In this document: one piece after another, positions 8,432 to 17,296 of the stretch
Layout of the letters: every line of letters begins with the position of its first letter
Numbering within the stretch: the stretch's first letter is position 1
NCBI RefSeq assembly: GCF_900103455.1
Contig: NZ_FNHI01000001.1
Location: 124,001-188,000, forward strand
Direction: 5' to 3'
Source of the DNA: Streptomyces wuyuanensis
Lineage (GTDB): Bacteria > Actinomycetota > Actinomycetes > Streptomycetales > Streptomycetaceae
Length of the DNA: 64,000 nt
Made by a program: the position numbers and the translations under genes
Notes under the pieces: model-generated
Databases searched by the model: none
Told to the model about the DNA's origin: nothing
Seen by the model: only the letters and a program-made list of their open reading frames with translations

Positions 8432-9319
8432 ATGGGTAAGCAGAGGCCGGAGATGCATCACAAGAGGGACGACGGAACGGCGGAGCAGAAGGAGCGGCGC
8501 CTCGACCTGAGCGTTCCGCAGGTCGCGGGCAGCGCCCTCGCGGCGGTCGCGGCGGCGGTACTCGCCTCCCGACTCGGCGTCTACGGAACGATTCTGGGCG
8601 CCGGACTGGTGGGCGTGGTGGCCACCTGCGGCGGCTCGCTCTTCCAGCACCTGTTCAGGCGAACCGGCGAACAGATTCGCGATGTCACCCAGCAGGCTCG
8701 CCCCAACGGCCCCAGGCTGTCCGCCGGTTCCCCGGAACCGGAGCCCCCCGCGTCCGGAGGACCTCCCGGATGCGGGGAGTTCGGCGAGGCGACGACCCGC
8801 GGGACCCGCGTCCGCGGCCGGAAGCGGTCCGCGCTCGCGGCCGCCGTCGTCTTCGTGGTCGCGATGCTCGGCATCACCGGGTACGAGCTCGCTTCCGGCC
8901 AGGACCTGGCCGGCGGGCGGGGCACCACCGTCGGCACGGCCGTGCGTGGCGGCGGTGGCGATCCGGCCGGCAGTGGCGCCCCTGCACCGCCGGGTCCCCG
9001 GCACGACGGGAACGGCGAGGGGCACCCGGGTGGCGACCGGGGCACCGGTTCCGGGACGGACGGCGGCTCCTCGGGCGGCCGCGACGGCGACGGCACCGCG
9101 GGCGACCGGCGACCCGGCTCCGGCTCCGATCCGGGCTCCCACCCCGGTTCGGGTACGGGTCCCGGGGCGGACGGCGGCGACGGGGACCGGCCGGCCCCCG
9201 GATCCTCCGAGTCCACTGGCGAGGAGAGCCCGGCGGCGCCGCAGGACCCGACCCCCTCCGCTCCCTCCGTGCCGGCGCCGTCCTCGTCCACGGGAGCGAC
9301 CGCGCCGGACAGCCCGTAG
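8432..9319 (+). CDS. Hypothetical membrane protein with long Gly/Pro/Asp/Ser-rich tail
   Basis: About 295 residues, not assignable to a named family. An N-terminal charged segment (MGKQRPEMHHKRDDGTAEQK) is followed by a hydrophobic helix pair region (SALAAVAAAVLASRLGVY and TILGAGLVGVVATCGGSLF). After a polar linker comes a second membrane helix (SALAAAVVFVVAMLGITGYEL, about residues 130-150). From about residue 155 the protein is nearly pure Gly/Asp/Pro/Ser/Thr repeats, an extended tail probably outside the membrane. Members of this kind are common in Streptomyces. Start at 8432 has gtggga upstream; ATG at 8453 is an alternative. Confidence 0.7.
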   Translation: MGKQRPEMHHKRDDGTAEQKERRLDLSVPQVAGSALAAVAAAVLASRLGVYGTILGAGLVGVVATCGGSLFQHLFRRTGEQIRDVTQQARPNGPRLSAGSPEPEPPASGGPPGCGEFGEATTRGTRVRGRKRSALAAAVVFVVAMLGITGYELASGQDLAGGRGTTVGTAVRGGGGDPAGSGAPAPPGPRHDGNGEGHPGGDRGTGSGTDGGSSGGRDGDGTAGDRRPGSGSDPGSHPGSGTGPGADGGDGDRPAPGSSESTGEESPAAPQDPTPSAPSVPAPSSSTGATAPDSP

Positions 9320-9335
9320 GCCCCGGCGTGCAGCC

Positions 9336-10667
9336 CTAGGCGCCGAGTACCCGCCGCAGGTGGTCGTTGCCGAACACACGGTCGGGATCGAGCCGGTCGC
9401 GCAGCGCCAGGAACTCGCCGAAGCGCGGATAGACGCTCTCGAAGTACTCCGCGTCCCGCGTGTGGATCTTGCCCCAGTGCGGCCGGCCGCCGTGCTCGGT
9501 CATGATCCGCTCGACCGCCGTGAAGTACGAGCGGTACGGCGTGCCCTTGTACATGTGAACGGCGATGTACGCGCTTTCGCGCCCGGACGCGGTGGACAGC
9601 GTGATGTCGTCGGCCGGCGCCGTCCGCACCTCCACGGGGAAGCTGATCCGCAGCGGCGAACGGTCGATCATGGCCTTCAGTTCACGCAGCGCCGTGACCG
9701 CGGCCTCCCGCGGAAGCGCGTATTCCATCTCGACGAAGCGCACCCGGCGGGGACTTGTGAAGACCTTGTAGGGAATGTCCGTGTAGGTACGGGCCGACAG
9801 CGCGCGGCTGGAGACCTTCGCGATCGCAGGAATCGTGGCCGGTATTGCACGTCCGAGTGAATTGACCACCTGGAACAGCCCGTTGGAGAGGAGCTCGTCC
9901 TCTATCCATCCGCTCACCGCCCCGGGCGGGGCGACGGGACCGGCGCTGCGGTTGTTGCGCTTGGTGTTGCAGTTGCCCGTGTGGGGGAACCAGTAGAACT
10001 CGAAGTGCTCGTTCTCGGCGTGCAGCTCGTCGAACTCCGATGTCACCCGGTCGAAGGACATCGGCTCCTCGCGCGCCGTCAGCAGGAACAGCGGCTCCAC
10101 CGCGAAGGTGATCGCGCTGATCACGCCCAGTGCGCCGAGCCCGATCCTGGCCGCGGCGAAGATCTCGCGCTCCTCGTCCGTCCCCTTCTCGGAGCAGGTC
10201 ACCACCGAACCGTCGGCCGTGATCAGCTCCAGGCCCCGGATCTGCGCGGCGATCGAGGCCGAGTCACGGCCGGTGCCGTGCGTCCCGGTGCTCGTGGCGC
10301 CGGCGACCGTCTGCTCCATGATGTCGCCCATGTTCGTGAGCGACAGGTCCTCACGGGCGAGCGCGGCGTTGAGCCGCTTCAGCGGGGTCCCGGCCTCGAC
10401 CGTCACCGTCATCGCCTTACGGTCGATCTCCCGGATGCCCGTGAGGAGATCGGGCCGGATCAGCAGCCCGTCCGTCGCCGCGATCGCGGTGAACGAATGG
10501 CCGGCGCCGACCGTCTTGACGCGCAGACCGTCCTCCGCGGCGCCCCGTACCGCCTCGGCGAGTTCCCCCGCCGAGGCCGGAGCGACCTCCCGCACCGGAC
10601 GGGCGGCCACCGTGCCCGCCCAGTTACGCCACGCGTTCCTCGTCGTGGTCCTGGATGTGCTCGTCAT
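9336..10667 (-). CDS. FAD-linked oxidase, D-arabinono-1,4-lactone oxidase family
   Basis: A 443-residue enzyme with an N-terminal PCMH-type FAD domain. VKTVGAGHSFTAIAATDG includes the His that carries covalent FAD in this family, and EQTVAGATSTGTHGTG is the second FAD loop. The C-terminal ALO domain ends with the diagnostic HWGKIH motif and the YPRFGEFLALRDRLDPDRVF tail. It oxidises an aldonolactone or sugar alcohol with O2 or another acceptor; the exact substrate is open. ATG at 10667 has GGAGG at normal spacing and overlaps the 3' end of the upstream MFS gene by 44 bases, so the two are co-transcribed. Confidence 0.87.
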   Translation of the reverse strand: MTSTSRTTTRNAWRNWAGTVAARPVREVAPASAGELAEAVRGAAEDGLRVKTVGAGHSFTAIAATDGLLIRPDLLTGIREIDRKAMTVTVEAGTPLKRLNAALAREDLSLTNMGDIMEQTVAGATSTGTHGTGRDSASIAAQIRGLELITADGSVVTCSEKGTDEEREIFAAARIGLGALGVISAITFAVEPLFLLTAREEPMSFDRVTSEFDELHAENEHFEFYWFPHTGNCNTKRNNRSAGPVAPPGAVSGWIEDELLSNGLFQVVNSLGRAIPATIPAIAKVSSRALSARTYTDIPYKVFTSPRRVRFVEMEYALPREAAVTALRELKAMIDRSPLRISFPVEVRTAPADDITLSTASGRESAYIAVHMYKGTPYRSYFTAVERIMTEHGGRPHWGKIHTRDAEYFESVYPRFGEFLALRDRLDPDRVFGNDHLRRVLGA

Positions 10668-11868
10668 CCCGCCCCTCCCGCGTCGGCACCGGCCTGCGCA
10701 GCCGGCGGTACCCCAGGAACGCGACCACGACCGCGAGCGCTCCCGCCACCGCGGGCACCGCGTACGCGGCACCGGCCCCGTACTCGTCCACCACCCATCC
10801 CGAGGCGGACAAGCCGAGCGAGACGCCGACCGCGAGCCCGGTACCGGTCCAGGTCATGCCCTCGGTCAGCTTGGTGCGCGGTACGTGCGCTTCGACGAGG
10901 GCCATGGTCGTCACCATGGTGGGCGCGATGGCCAGGCCCGCGACAAAGAGCGCCACGGCCAGGACCACCAAGTTCCCGGCCAGTTGGAGGGGGATCATAC
11001 TCACGGCCATCGCGCACACGCCCAGTACCCATCTGCGGGCCGGCTCACCCTTCAGGTGCAGCAGTCCGAAGACCGCTCCGGCCAGGCACGAGCCCAGCGC
11101 GTACACCGCCAGGACCAGGCTGGCCGCCGCCTTGCTGCCCTGCTCCTCGGCGAAGGCCACCGTCACCACGTCGATCGAGCCGAAGATGGCGCCCGTCGCG
11201 ACGAAGGTCACGACCAGCACCCGCAGGCCGGGGGAGCGCAGCGCCGAACCGCCGCTGTCGGACGTGCGCGGGTGCGGCGCGGGCTCGGTGGCGCGCTGCG
11301 CGGTCAGCCACAGGACGCCGATCACCAGGAAGACGGTGGCCAGCAGCGGCCCCGCCTCGGGGAACCAGACCGTGGACAGGCCGATCGAGACGATCGGGCC
11401 GACGATGAAACACACCTCGTCGACGATCGACTCGAACGCGTACGCGGTGTGGAGTACGCGCGGCGAGCCGTGGTAGATCGCCGCCCAGCGCGCCCGGGTC
11501 ATCGCGCCGACCGCCGGAATGCAGCCGGCGCAGGCGGTGAAGGCGAACAGCATCCAGTTCGGCGCCCCTTGCTGGGCGCAGACGAGCAGTCCCGCCACCG
11601 CCGCGACCGAGATGAGCAGGGCGGGGCGCAGCACCCTGGCCTGTCCGTGCCGGTCGACCAGCCGCGAGACCTGGGGGCCGAGCACGGCCGCCGAGAGCGC
11701 CAGGGTCGCGGAGAGCCAGCCCGCGAGGCTGTAGCGCCCCGTCAGCTGGGACACCATGGCCACGATGCCGACGCCCATCATGGACAGCGGCATGCGCCCG
11801 AAGAAGCCTGCGGCGGAGAACGCCAGGGTGCCGGGGGCCGCGAATATGGCGCGGTAGGGACTGGGCAA
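10624..11868 (-). CDS. MFS transporter, probable 12-TM efflux-type
   Basis: A 414-residue integral membrane protein with about twelve hydrophobic segments, for example [39 protein letters not shown] and [18 protein letters not shown]. The loop between TM2 and TM3 ([19 protein letters not shown]) is a variant of the MFS signature. The start is TTG at 11868, with GGAG about 7 bases upstream; no in-frame ATG gives TM1 intact. It overlaps the downstream oxidase gene. The substrate is unknown; pairing with an ALO-type oxidase recurs in Streptomyces and does not settle it. Confidence 0.82.
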   Translation of the reverse strand: MPSPYRAIFAAPGTLAFSAAGFFGRMPLSMMGVGIVAMVSQLTGRYSLAGWLSATLALSAAVLGPQVSRLVDRHGQARVLRPALLISVAAVAGLLVCAQQGAPNWMLFAFTACAGCIPAVGAMTRARWAAIYHGSPRVLHTAYAFESIVDEVCFIVGPIVSIGLSTVWFPEAGPLLATVFLVIGVLWLTAQRATEPAPHPRTSDSGGSALRSPGLRVLVVTFVATGAIFGSIDVVTVAFAEEQGSKAAASLVLAVYALGSCLAGAVFGLLHLKGEPARRWVLGVCAMAVSMIPLQLAGNLVVLAVALFVAGLAIAPTMVTTMALVEAHVPRTKLTEGMTWTGTGLAVGVSLGLSASGWVVDEYGAGAAYAVPAVAGALAVVVAFLGYRRLRRPVPTREGRDDEHIQDHDEERVA

Positions 11869-11911
11869 GGCGGCGCTCCGTAAGGAATGTGAATGGCTCG
11901 CACAGCTTACT

Positions 11912-11930
11912 GGTGAGGCAACCCTTACTC
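11912..11930 (-). promoter_or_regulatory. Possible iron-box-like operator upstream of ferrochelatase
   Basis: On the minus strand the 107-bp gap between the divergent MFS and ferrochelatase genes reads gagtaagggttgcctcacc. It shares about 12 of 19 positions with the DtxR/DmdR iron box, including the CTCACC half. The match is partial, so this is a suggestion only. Confidence 0.25.
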
Positions 11931-11975
11931 CAACGCGGTTTTCCCGCCGTCCGAGGCTGGTGGGAGGATCGCAAC

Positions 11976-13118
11976 ATGGCAGAACAGCACGATCCCGCCC
12001 CGCGCGACCCCGCTCCCTACGACGCCCTGCTGCTGCTCTCCTTCGGCGGCCCCGAGGGACCGGACGACGTGGTCCCGTTCCTGGAGAACGTGACGCGTGG
12101 CCGCGGCATCCCCAAGGAGCGCCTGAAGGAAGTCGGCCGGCACTACTTCCTCTTCGGCGGGGTCAGTCCGATCAACGACCAGAACCGGGCGCTGCTGGAC
12201 GCGCTCCGCAAGGACTTCGCGGGCGCCGGCCTCGAGCTGCCGGTCTACTGGGGCAACCGGAACTGGGCGCCGTATCTGACCGACACCCTCCGCGAGATGG
12301 TCCTCGACGGGCGACGCCGGGTGGCCGTGCTCGCCACCAGCGCGTACGCCTCGTACTCGGGCTGCCGGCAGTACCGGGAGAACCTCGCGGACGCGCTCGC
12401 CGCCCTGGAGGCGGAGGGGCTGCCGCTGCCGCGCGTCGACAAGCTGAGGCACTACTTCAACCACCCCGGGTTCATCGTCCCGATGGTCGAGGGGGTGCTC
12501 TCCTCGCTGGCGGACCTGCCCGAGGACGTGCGCGCCGGCGCGCACCTGGCCTTCACCACCCACTCCATCCCGGAGGCGGCGGCGGACAGTTCGGGCCCGG
12601 TCGCCGAGCACGGCGACGGCGGGGCGTACGTGAAGCAGCACCTCGACGTGGCGCGGCTGATCGTCGACGCGGTCCGGGAGGAGACCGGCATCGCCCACCC
12701 GTGGCGGCTCGTCTACCAGTCGCGCAGCGGCGCGCCGCACATCCCCTGGCTGGAGCCGGACATCTGCGACCACCTGGAGGAGCTGCACGGCGACGGGGCC
12801 CCGGCGGCCGTGATGGTGCCGATCGGCTTCGTCTCGGACCACATGGAGGTGCTGTACGACCTGGACACGGAGGCCACCGCCAAGGCTGCGGAACTGGGGC
12901 TTCCGGTGCGCCGGTCGGCGACGGTCGGGGCGGACCCGCGTTTCGCCGCCGCGGTCCGCGACCTGCTCCTGGAGCGCGCCGCGACCGAGCGGGGGAAGGT
13001 GGTGGAGCGCTGCGCGCTCGGGTCCCTCGGGCCGTCCCACGACCTGTGCCCGATCGGCTGCTGCCCGGCCCGGTCAGAGCGCCCGGCGGCGGCCGGCGCG
13101 GACAGCCCGTACGCCTGA
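11976..13118 (+). CDS. cpfC: Coproporphyrin III ferrochelatase
   Basis: A 380-residue class I chelatase that inserts Fe2+ into coproporphyrin III in the actinobacterial heme pathway (older name hemH). Seen: [21 protein letters not shown] at the N-terminus, [24 protein letters not shown] with the metal-site His, [18 protein letters not shown], and [16 protein letters not shown] with the conserved Glu. The C-terminus has the cysteine cluster [11 protein letters not shown], which with an upstream Cys binds a [2Fe-2S] cluster in actinobacterial enzymes. ATG at 11976 gives the family N-terminus. Transcribed divergently from the MFS gene. Confidence 0.93.
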   Translation: MAEQHDPAPRDPAPYDALLLLSFGGPEGPDDVVPFLENVTRGRGIPKERLKEVGRHYFLFGGVSPINDQNRALLDALRKDFAGAGLELPVYWGNRNWAPYLTDTLREMVLDGRRRVAVLATSAYASYSGCRQYRENLADALAALEAEGLPLPRVDKLRHYFNHPGFIVPMVEGVLSSLADLPEDVRAGAHLAFTTHSIPEAAADSSGPVAEHGDGGAYVKQHLDVARLIVDAVREETGIAHPWRLVYQSRSGAPHIPWLEPDICDHLEELHGDGAPAAVMVPIGFVSDHMEVLYDLDTEATAKAAELGLPVRRSATVGADPRFAAAVRDLLLERAATERGKVVERCALGSLGPSHDLCPIGCCPARSERPAAAGADSPYA

Positions 13119-13127
13119 GCGGTACGG

Positions 13128-13170
13128 GGACGTACGGACGGAGCGGCACGCGGACGTACGGACGGAGCGG
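13128..13170. repeat. Tandem 24-bp repeat, two copies
   Basis: ggacgtacggacggagcgg occurs at 13128-13146 and again at 13152-13170, with a 24-base period, in the short gap between ferrochelatase and the phosphatase gene. It may act as a binding site or simply be replication slippage. Confidence 0.7.
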
Positions 13171-13231
13171 GGAGCGGACGCGGTCCGCACGCCCCGGTAC
13201 ACGACACAGCCACGCACCTGGGAGCCCTTCC

Positions 13232-14032
13232 GTGACCGACCCTCTGCCCGACGAACTGCTGTCCCTCGCGCTGGAGGCCGCGCGCAGGGCGGGTGAGCTG
13301 CTGCGGGACGGCAGGCCCGACGACCTCGCCGTGGCCGCGACGAAGTCCAGCCCGATCGACGTCGTGACCGAGATGGACCTCGCCGCGGAGAAGCTGATCA
13401 CCGACTTCCTCGCCGCCGCCCGGCCGGAGGACGGCTTCCTCGGGGAGGAAGGGGCCTCGACGGAGGGCACGAGCGGTGTCCGCTGGGTAGTGGACCCGCT
13501 CGACGGCACGGTGAACTACCTCTACGGCCTGCCGACGTGGGCCGTGTCCATCGCGGCCGAGCGGGACGGGGAGACCGTCGTCGGCGTCGTCGAGGTGCCG
13601 ATGCGCGGTGAGACGTACCGGGCCGTGCGCGGCGGCGGCGCCTTCTGCGGCGACCGCCCGATCCGGTGCCGGAAGGCACCGCCGCTGGACCAGGCACTGG
13701 TCTCGACGGGCTTCAACTACGTCCAGTCAGTGCGCCGCCACCAGGCGGAAGTGGCCCGGCAGCTGATCCCGCAGCTCCGTGACATCCGGCGCGGCGGTTC
13801 CGCGGCCGTGGACCTCTGCGACGTCGCCGCAGGCCGCCTGGACGGCTACTACGAGCGGGGTCTCCATCCCTGGGACCTCGCGGCGGGCGACCTCATCGCC
13901 CGCGAGGCGGGGGCTCTCACGGGGTCCCGCCCCGGTGAGCCGCCGTCCCGGGATCTCGCCGTCGCGGCGTCGCCCGGCGTCTTCACCCCGCTCCAGCGCC
14001 TCCTCGACGACCTCGGCGCCTGGCACGACTGA
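13232..14032 (+). CDS. Inositol monophosphatase family phosphatase
   Basis: A 266-residue Mg2+-dependent phosphatase. The signature residues are present: FLGEEGAS (metal-binding Glu), WVVDPLDGTVNYLYGLP (the DPxDGT motif) and GLHPWDLAAGDLIAREAG (the C-terminal WDxAAG motif). It would dephosphorylate inositol-1-phosphate or a similar sugar phosphate. GTG at 13232 has GGAG at 7 bases. It follows the ferrochelatase gene on the same strand and precedes a strong hairpin. Confidence 0.9.
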   Translation: MTDPLPDELLSLALEAARRAGELLRDGRPDDLAVAATKSSPIDVVTEMDLAAEKLITDFLAAARPEDGFLGEEGASTEGTSGVRWVVDPLDGTVNYLYGLPTWAVSIAAERDGETVVGVVEVPMRGETYRAVRGGGAFCGDRPIRCRKAPPLDQALVSTGFNYVQSVRRHQAEVARQLIPQLRDIRRGGSAAVDLCDVAAGRLDGYYERGLHPWDLAAGDLIAREAGALTGSRPGEPPSRDLAVAASPGVFTPLQRLLDDLGAWHD

Positions 14033-14071
14033 GCACGCCCGCCGGCCACCACCGGCCCCGGTCCGCGCATG

Positions 14072-14112
14072 CGTGGGGGCCCGGCGCCGTCCCACGGCAC
14101 CGGGCCCCCACG
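14072..14112. terminator. Bidirectional terminator hairpin
   Basis: Arms cgtgggggcccgg (14072-14084) and ccgggcccccacg (14100-14112) are perfectly complementary. The 15-base loop itself contains a small gccg/cggc stem. It separates the phosphatase gene from the convergent small gene at 14119. Confidence 0.8.
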
Positions 14113-14118
14113 GGCCGG

Positions 14119-14292
14119 TCAGGCGCTGACGGCGCCGAACTTCACGCCGTGCTCCGCCGCGAGCCGGTGCAGGTCGTCCAGCTCGGCCTGCTCGACCTCC
14201 GCCAGGAAGTCGTCGCCGTCCTCGCGGGCCTGCGTGAGGTCGGTCTCCGTGGCCTTGATGCGCTGCAGAAGACCTGCGGTGAATGCGTCCAT
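14119..14292 (-). CDS. Small conserved acidic protein of unknown function (57 aa)
   Basis: A 57-residue protein starting MDAFTAGLLQRIKATETDLT. It is mostly helical and acidic (EDGDDFLAEVEQAELDDLHR) with heptad-like spacing, so a short coiled coil is possible. GAGGGGG lies 7 bases before ATG 14292. Similar short proteins sit next to cutRS in other Streptomyces, from general knowledge. No function is proposed. Confidence 0.7.
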   Translation of the reverse strand: MDAFTAGLLQRIKATETDLTQAREDGDDFLAEVEQAELDDLHRLAAEHGVKFGAVSA

Positions 14293-14522
14293 GGTCGCGC
14301 CCCCTCGTCGTGGGTCGGTGGCGGGTGGTGGTGGATCACGCGCACCCTCTGGGGGACAGAGAGACGGGGTGTGGCATGCCACATACATGGCGTGATCGCG
14401 GGGTGTGCAGTCGTCCTCCCCAAGGCCACCCTCAGGGAAACCTCAACTCCACCGGGATTCGCGTGAATTCCCGGGGCGCTCCCGGTGCCGCGGCGGTGGC
14501 CCTTCACCGTCTTACGGCCGGT

Positions 14523-14534
14523 TTACGCGCGTAA
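14523..14534. promoter_or_regulatory. 12-bp perfect palindrome upstream of cutR
   Basis: ttacgcgcgtaa is self-complementary. It lies inside a wider dyad, cttacg at 14511 and cgtaag at 14530, about 130 bases before the cutR start. This makes it a candidate regulator binding site. Confidence 0.45.
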
Positions 14535-14575
14535 GGGGCAGGATGGAGACACAACGAACCACCATTCGACCACCG

Positions 14576-14635
14576 ACCTGCCCAGGTCACGCCCGACGTG
14601 CCCAGGTCACCATCGACCTGCCCGCGTCACGGACC
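14576..14635. repeat. Three 20-bp direct repeats in the cutR leader
   Basis: Units acctgcccaggtcacgcccg, acgtgcccaggtcaccatcg and acctgcccgcgtcacggacc follow each other without a gap, ending 29 bases before cutR. Direct repeats on two DNA turns are typical of OmpR-family response-regulator sites. Autoregulation by CutR is a reasonable inference. Confidence 0.6.
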
Positions 14636-14664
14636 GGGCAGTCAACAGAGGAAGGACCAGCCTC

Positions 14665-15318
14665 GTGCGCGTACTCGTCGTCGAGGACGAGCAGCTGCTC
14701 GCCGATGCGGTGGCCACCGGACTGCGCCGGGAGGCCATGGCGGTCGACGTCGTGTACGACGGCGCCGCCGCACTGGAACGCATCGGGGTCAACGACTACG
14801 ACGTCGTCGTCCTCGACCGCGACCTCCCCTTCGTCCACGGCGACGACGTCTGCCGCAAGATCGTCGAACTCGGCATGCCCACCCGCGTCCTGATGCTGAC
14901 CGCCTCCGGCGACGTCAGCGACCGCGTGGAGGGGCTGGAGCTCGGGGCGGACGACTACCTGCCCAAGCCGTTCGCGTTCACCGAGCTCACCGCGCGGGTG
15001 CGCGCCCTGGGCCGGCGCACCACGGTGCCGCTGCCTCCCGTCCTGGAGCGTGCCGGCATCAAGCTCGACCCCAACCGCCGCGAGGTGTTCCGCGAGGGCC
15101 GGGAGGTCCAGCTCGCCCCCAAGGAGTTCGCCGTGCTGGAGGTCCTCATGCGCAGCGAGGGCGCGGTCGTCTCCGCCGAACAGCTGCTCGAGAAGGCCTG
15201 GGACGAGAACACGGACCCGTTCACCAACGTCGTCCGGGTCACCGTCATGACCCTGCGCCGCAAGCTCGGCGAGCCCCCGGTGATCGTCACCGTCCCCGGC
15301 TCCGGCTACCGGATCTGA
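14665..15318 (+). CDS. cutR: Two-component response regulator CutR
   Basis: A 217-residue OmpR/PhoB-family regulator. Receiver domain: residues 1-120 (VRVLVVEDEQLLADAV, VVVLDRDLPFVHGDD with the phosphorylated Asp, LMLTASGD, DDYLPKPFAF with the conserved Lys). Winged-helix DNA-binding domain: about 130-215 (VQLAPKEFAVLEVLM, VVRVTVMTLRRKLG, VPGSGYRI). The sequence agrees with CutR of S. lividans/S. coelicolor as remembered. GTG at 14665 has GGAAGGA about 9 bases upstream. It is 2 bases from cutS, so the pair is one operon. CutRS is associated with antibiotic production and extracytoplasmic protein stress in Streptomyces. Confidence 0.93.
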   Translation: MRVLVVEDEQLLADAVATGLRREAMAVDVVYDGAAALERIGVNDYDVVVLDRDLPFVHGDDVCRKIVELGMPTRVLMLTASGDVSDRVEGLELGADDYLPKPFAFTELTARVRALGRRTTVPLPPVLERAGIKLDPNRREVFREGREVQLAPKEFAVLEVLMRSEGAVVSAEQLLEKAWDENTDPFTNVVRVTVMTLRRKLGEPPVIVTVPGSGYRI

Positions 15319-15320
15319 CC

Positions 15321-16565
15321 GTGGCGACGGCACCCGCGCCCCCCACGGCGCCCCCCAAGCCCACCTGGGACCCGAGAGAGCCCGTCGGACCGCTGCTGCG
15401 CCCCACCATCCGGATAAGGCTCACCCTGCTGTACGGCGGGATGTTCCTGATCGCGGGCATCCTGCTGTTGTCGATCATCTATCTCCTGACGGCGCAGGCG
15501 CTGCACGACGGCATCCGGCAGTCCGTCGAGGTCGGCGCCGCACCGGGCGCGAACGTCACGATCACCAGCCCCACGTGCCCCCGCATCAACGACCTGGTCG
15601 ACAACCAGCAGCGGAACGAGGCGCTGAAACTGTGCATCGCCGAGCAGCGCCAGCACGCCCTCGACGAGCTCCTGACCCGCTCGCTCTTCGCGCTCCTCGG
15701 CCTCAGCGTGATCGCGTTCGCCTTCGGGTACGCCATGGCCGGCCGTGTCCTCTCCCCGCTCGGCAAGATCACCCGCACCGCCCGCCGCGTCGTGGGCACG
15801 GACCTCTCGCGGCGGATCGAGCTGGACGGCCCGGACGACGAGCTGAAGGAGCTCGCGGACACGTTCGACGAGATGCTGGAGCGGCTGGAGAGGGCCTTCA
15901 GCGCGCAGCAGCGGTTCGTCGCCAACGCCTCGCACGAACTGCGCACGCCCCTGGCGATCAACCGGACCCTGCTGGAGGTGCACCTCTCCGATCCCGGCGC
16001 CCCCCCGGAGCTCCAGCAGCTCGGGAAGACCCTGCTCGCGACCAACGAACGCAGCGAGCAACTCGTGGAGGGCCTGCTGCTGCTCGCCCGCAGCGAGAAC
16101 CAGATCGTCGAGCGCAAGCCCGTCGACCTGGCCGAAGTCGCCGGCCGCGCCGTCGACCAGACGAGGGCGGAGGCCGAGGCCAAGGGCATCGGGATCCGCG
16201 GGGAGCGCGCGCCCGCGGTCGTCCAGGGCAACGGCGTCCTGCTGGAGCGGATCGCCCTGAACCTGGTGCAGAACGCGGTCCGGTACAACATCGTGGACGG
16301 CGGCTGGGTGGAGGTCACCACCGAGGTCCAGCACGGCCAGGCGGTGCTGGTGGTGACGAACACCGGCCCGGTGGTGCCCGCGTACGAGATCGACAACCTC
16401 TTCGAGCCATTCCGGCGGCTCCGTCAGGAGCGCACCGGCAGTGACAAGGGTGTCGGACTTGGCCTGTCGATCGCGCGGTCCGTCGCGATGGCCCACGGGG
16501 GCCGTATCATCGCGGAGCCGCGCGAGGGCGGAGGCCTCGTCATGCGCGTCACCCTGCCGCTCTGA
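15321..16565 (+). CDS. cutS: Sensor histidine kinase CutS
   Basis: A 414-residue membrane kinase. TM1 is about residues 38-58 (GGMFLIAGILLLSIIYLL), followed by an extracytoplasmic loop of about 60 residues. TM2 (LFALLGLSVIAFAFGYAMAG) leads to a HAMP domain, HisKA (FVANASHELRTPLAINRTLL) and HATPase (NLVQNAVRYN, GVGLGLSIARSVAMAHGG). The sensor loop holds two cysteines, C86 and C105, a spacing suited to disulfide sensing. GTG at 15321 lies 2 bases after the cutR stop. The protein would phosphorylate CutR. Confidence 0.92.
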   Translation: MATAPAPPTAPPKPTWDPREPVGPLLRPTIRIRLTLLYGGMFLIAGILLLSIIYLLTAQALHDGIRQSVEVGAAPGANVTITSPTCPRINDLVDNQQRNEALKLCIAEQRQHALDELLTRSLFALLGLSVIAFAFGYAMAGRVLSPLGKITRTARRVVGTDLSRRIELDGPDDELKELADTFDEMLERLERAFSAQQRFVANASHELRTPLAINRTLLEVHLSDPGAPPELQQLGKTLLATNERSEQLVEGLLLLARSENQIVERKPVDLAEVAGRAVDQTRAEAEAKGIGIRGERAPAVVQGNGVLLERIALNLVQNAVRYNIVDGGWVEVTTEVQHGQAVLVVTNTGPVVPAYEIDNLFEPFRRLRQERTGSDKGVGLGLSIARSVAMAHGGRIIAEPREGGGLVMRVTLPL

Positions 16566-16666
16566 GACATGCTCCCGGACTGCGGGTGACGCCGAAGAGC
16601 CGCCGAGGGAAACGCCTCTGTTCGCTTTACGCGGAATTTTCGGGACTCACACCCGGAGGTTCGCTG

Positions 16667-16680
16667 TGTGATCGATCACA
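16667..16680. promoter_or_regulatory. CRP-like palindrome in a 421-bp gene-free gap
   Basis: tgtgatcgatcaca is a perfect 14-bp palindrome about 100 bases after cutS and 300 bases before the DUF4193 gene. It looks like a CRP/FNR-family site with a 4-base rather than 6-base centre. The rest of the gap (16566-16986) shows no credible gene. Confidence 0.4.
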
Positions 16681-16986
16681 GAGGCGAATTTCCGGCCATG
16701 TACTCTCCGTCGTCAAAGATCCTGTGGAACGCCGGGAACGTCCGGGTTTCCGGGGGCCGGAATGACGGGAAGTACACGGGGTGGCGCCCGTGAAGTGCGA
16801 CATTAGGACCGTGTACGGTCCTGATCGCCATCCAAGCTGATCACTCATGAGGGGTCGGGTTGGGTGTCGATTGAGTAACAGACCTTGATGTGAGGCAAAA
16901 TCTCCGCCTCAGGTCGGGCACAAGTCCGGCCTCTCACGCGTTACGTGCGCTGGAGACACCGCAAACACCCAGAGGGGGAGAGCGAC

Positions 16987-17283
16987 ATGGCTACGGATTA
17001 CGACACCCCACGCAAGACCGACGACGACATCGATTCCGACAGCCTCGAAGAGCTGAAGGCGCGCCGGAACGACAAGACGACCTCCACGGTCGACGTCGAC
17101 GAGTTCGAGGCCGCAGAGGGCCTGGAGCTGCCCGGAGCGGACCTCTCGAACGAGGAGCTGGCCGTCCGGGTGCTGCCCAAGCAGGCGGACGAGTTCACCT
17201 GCATGAGCTGCTTCCTGGTCCACCACCGCAGCCAGCTGGCCCGTGAGAAGAACGGCCAGCCGATCTGCCGCGACTGCGACTGA
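16987..17283 (+). CDS. DUF4193 family zinc-ribbon-like protein
   Basis: A 98-residue acidic protein beginning MATDYDTPRKTDDDIDSDSL. The C-terminal part carries two CxxC pairs, FTCMSCFLVHHRSQL and PICRDCD, which very probably bind zinc. DUF4193 proteins are almost universal in actinobacteria; a role near transcription has been suggested, but function is not settled. A strong ribosome site (gggggagag) precedes ATG 16987. The following gene starts 13 bases after its stop. Confidence 0.88.
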   Translation: MATDYDTPRKTDDDIDSDSLEELKARRNDKTTSTVDVDEFEAAEGLELPGADLSNEELAVRVLPKQADEFTCMSCFLVHHRSQLAREKNGQPICRDCD

Positions 17284-17296
17284 GGTCCGGTAGGCC

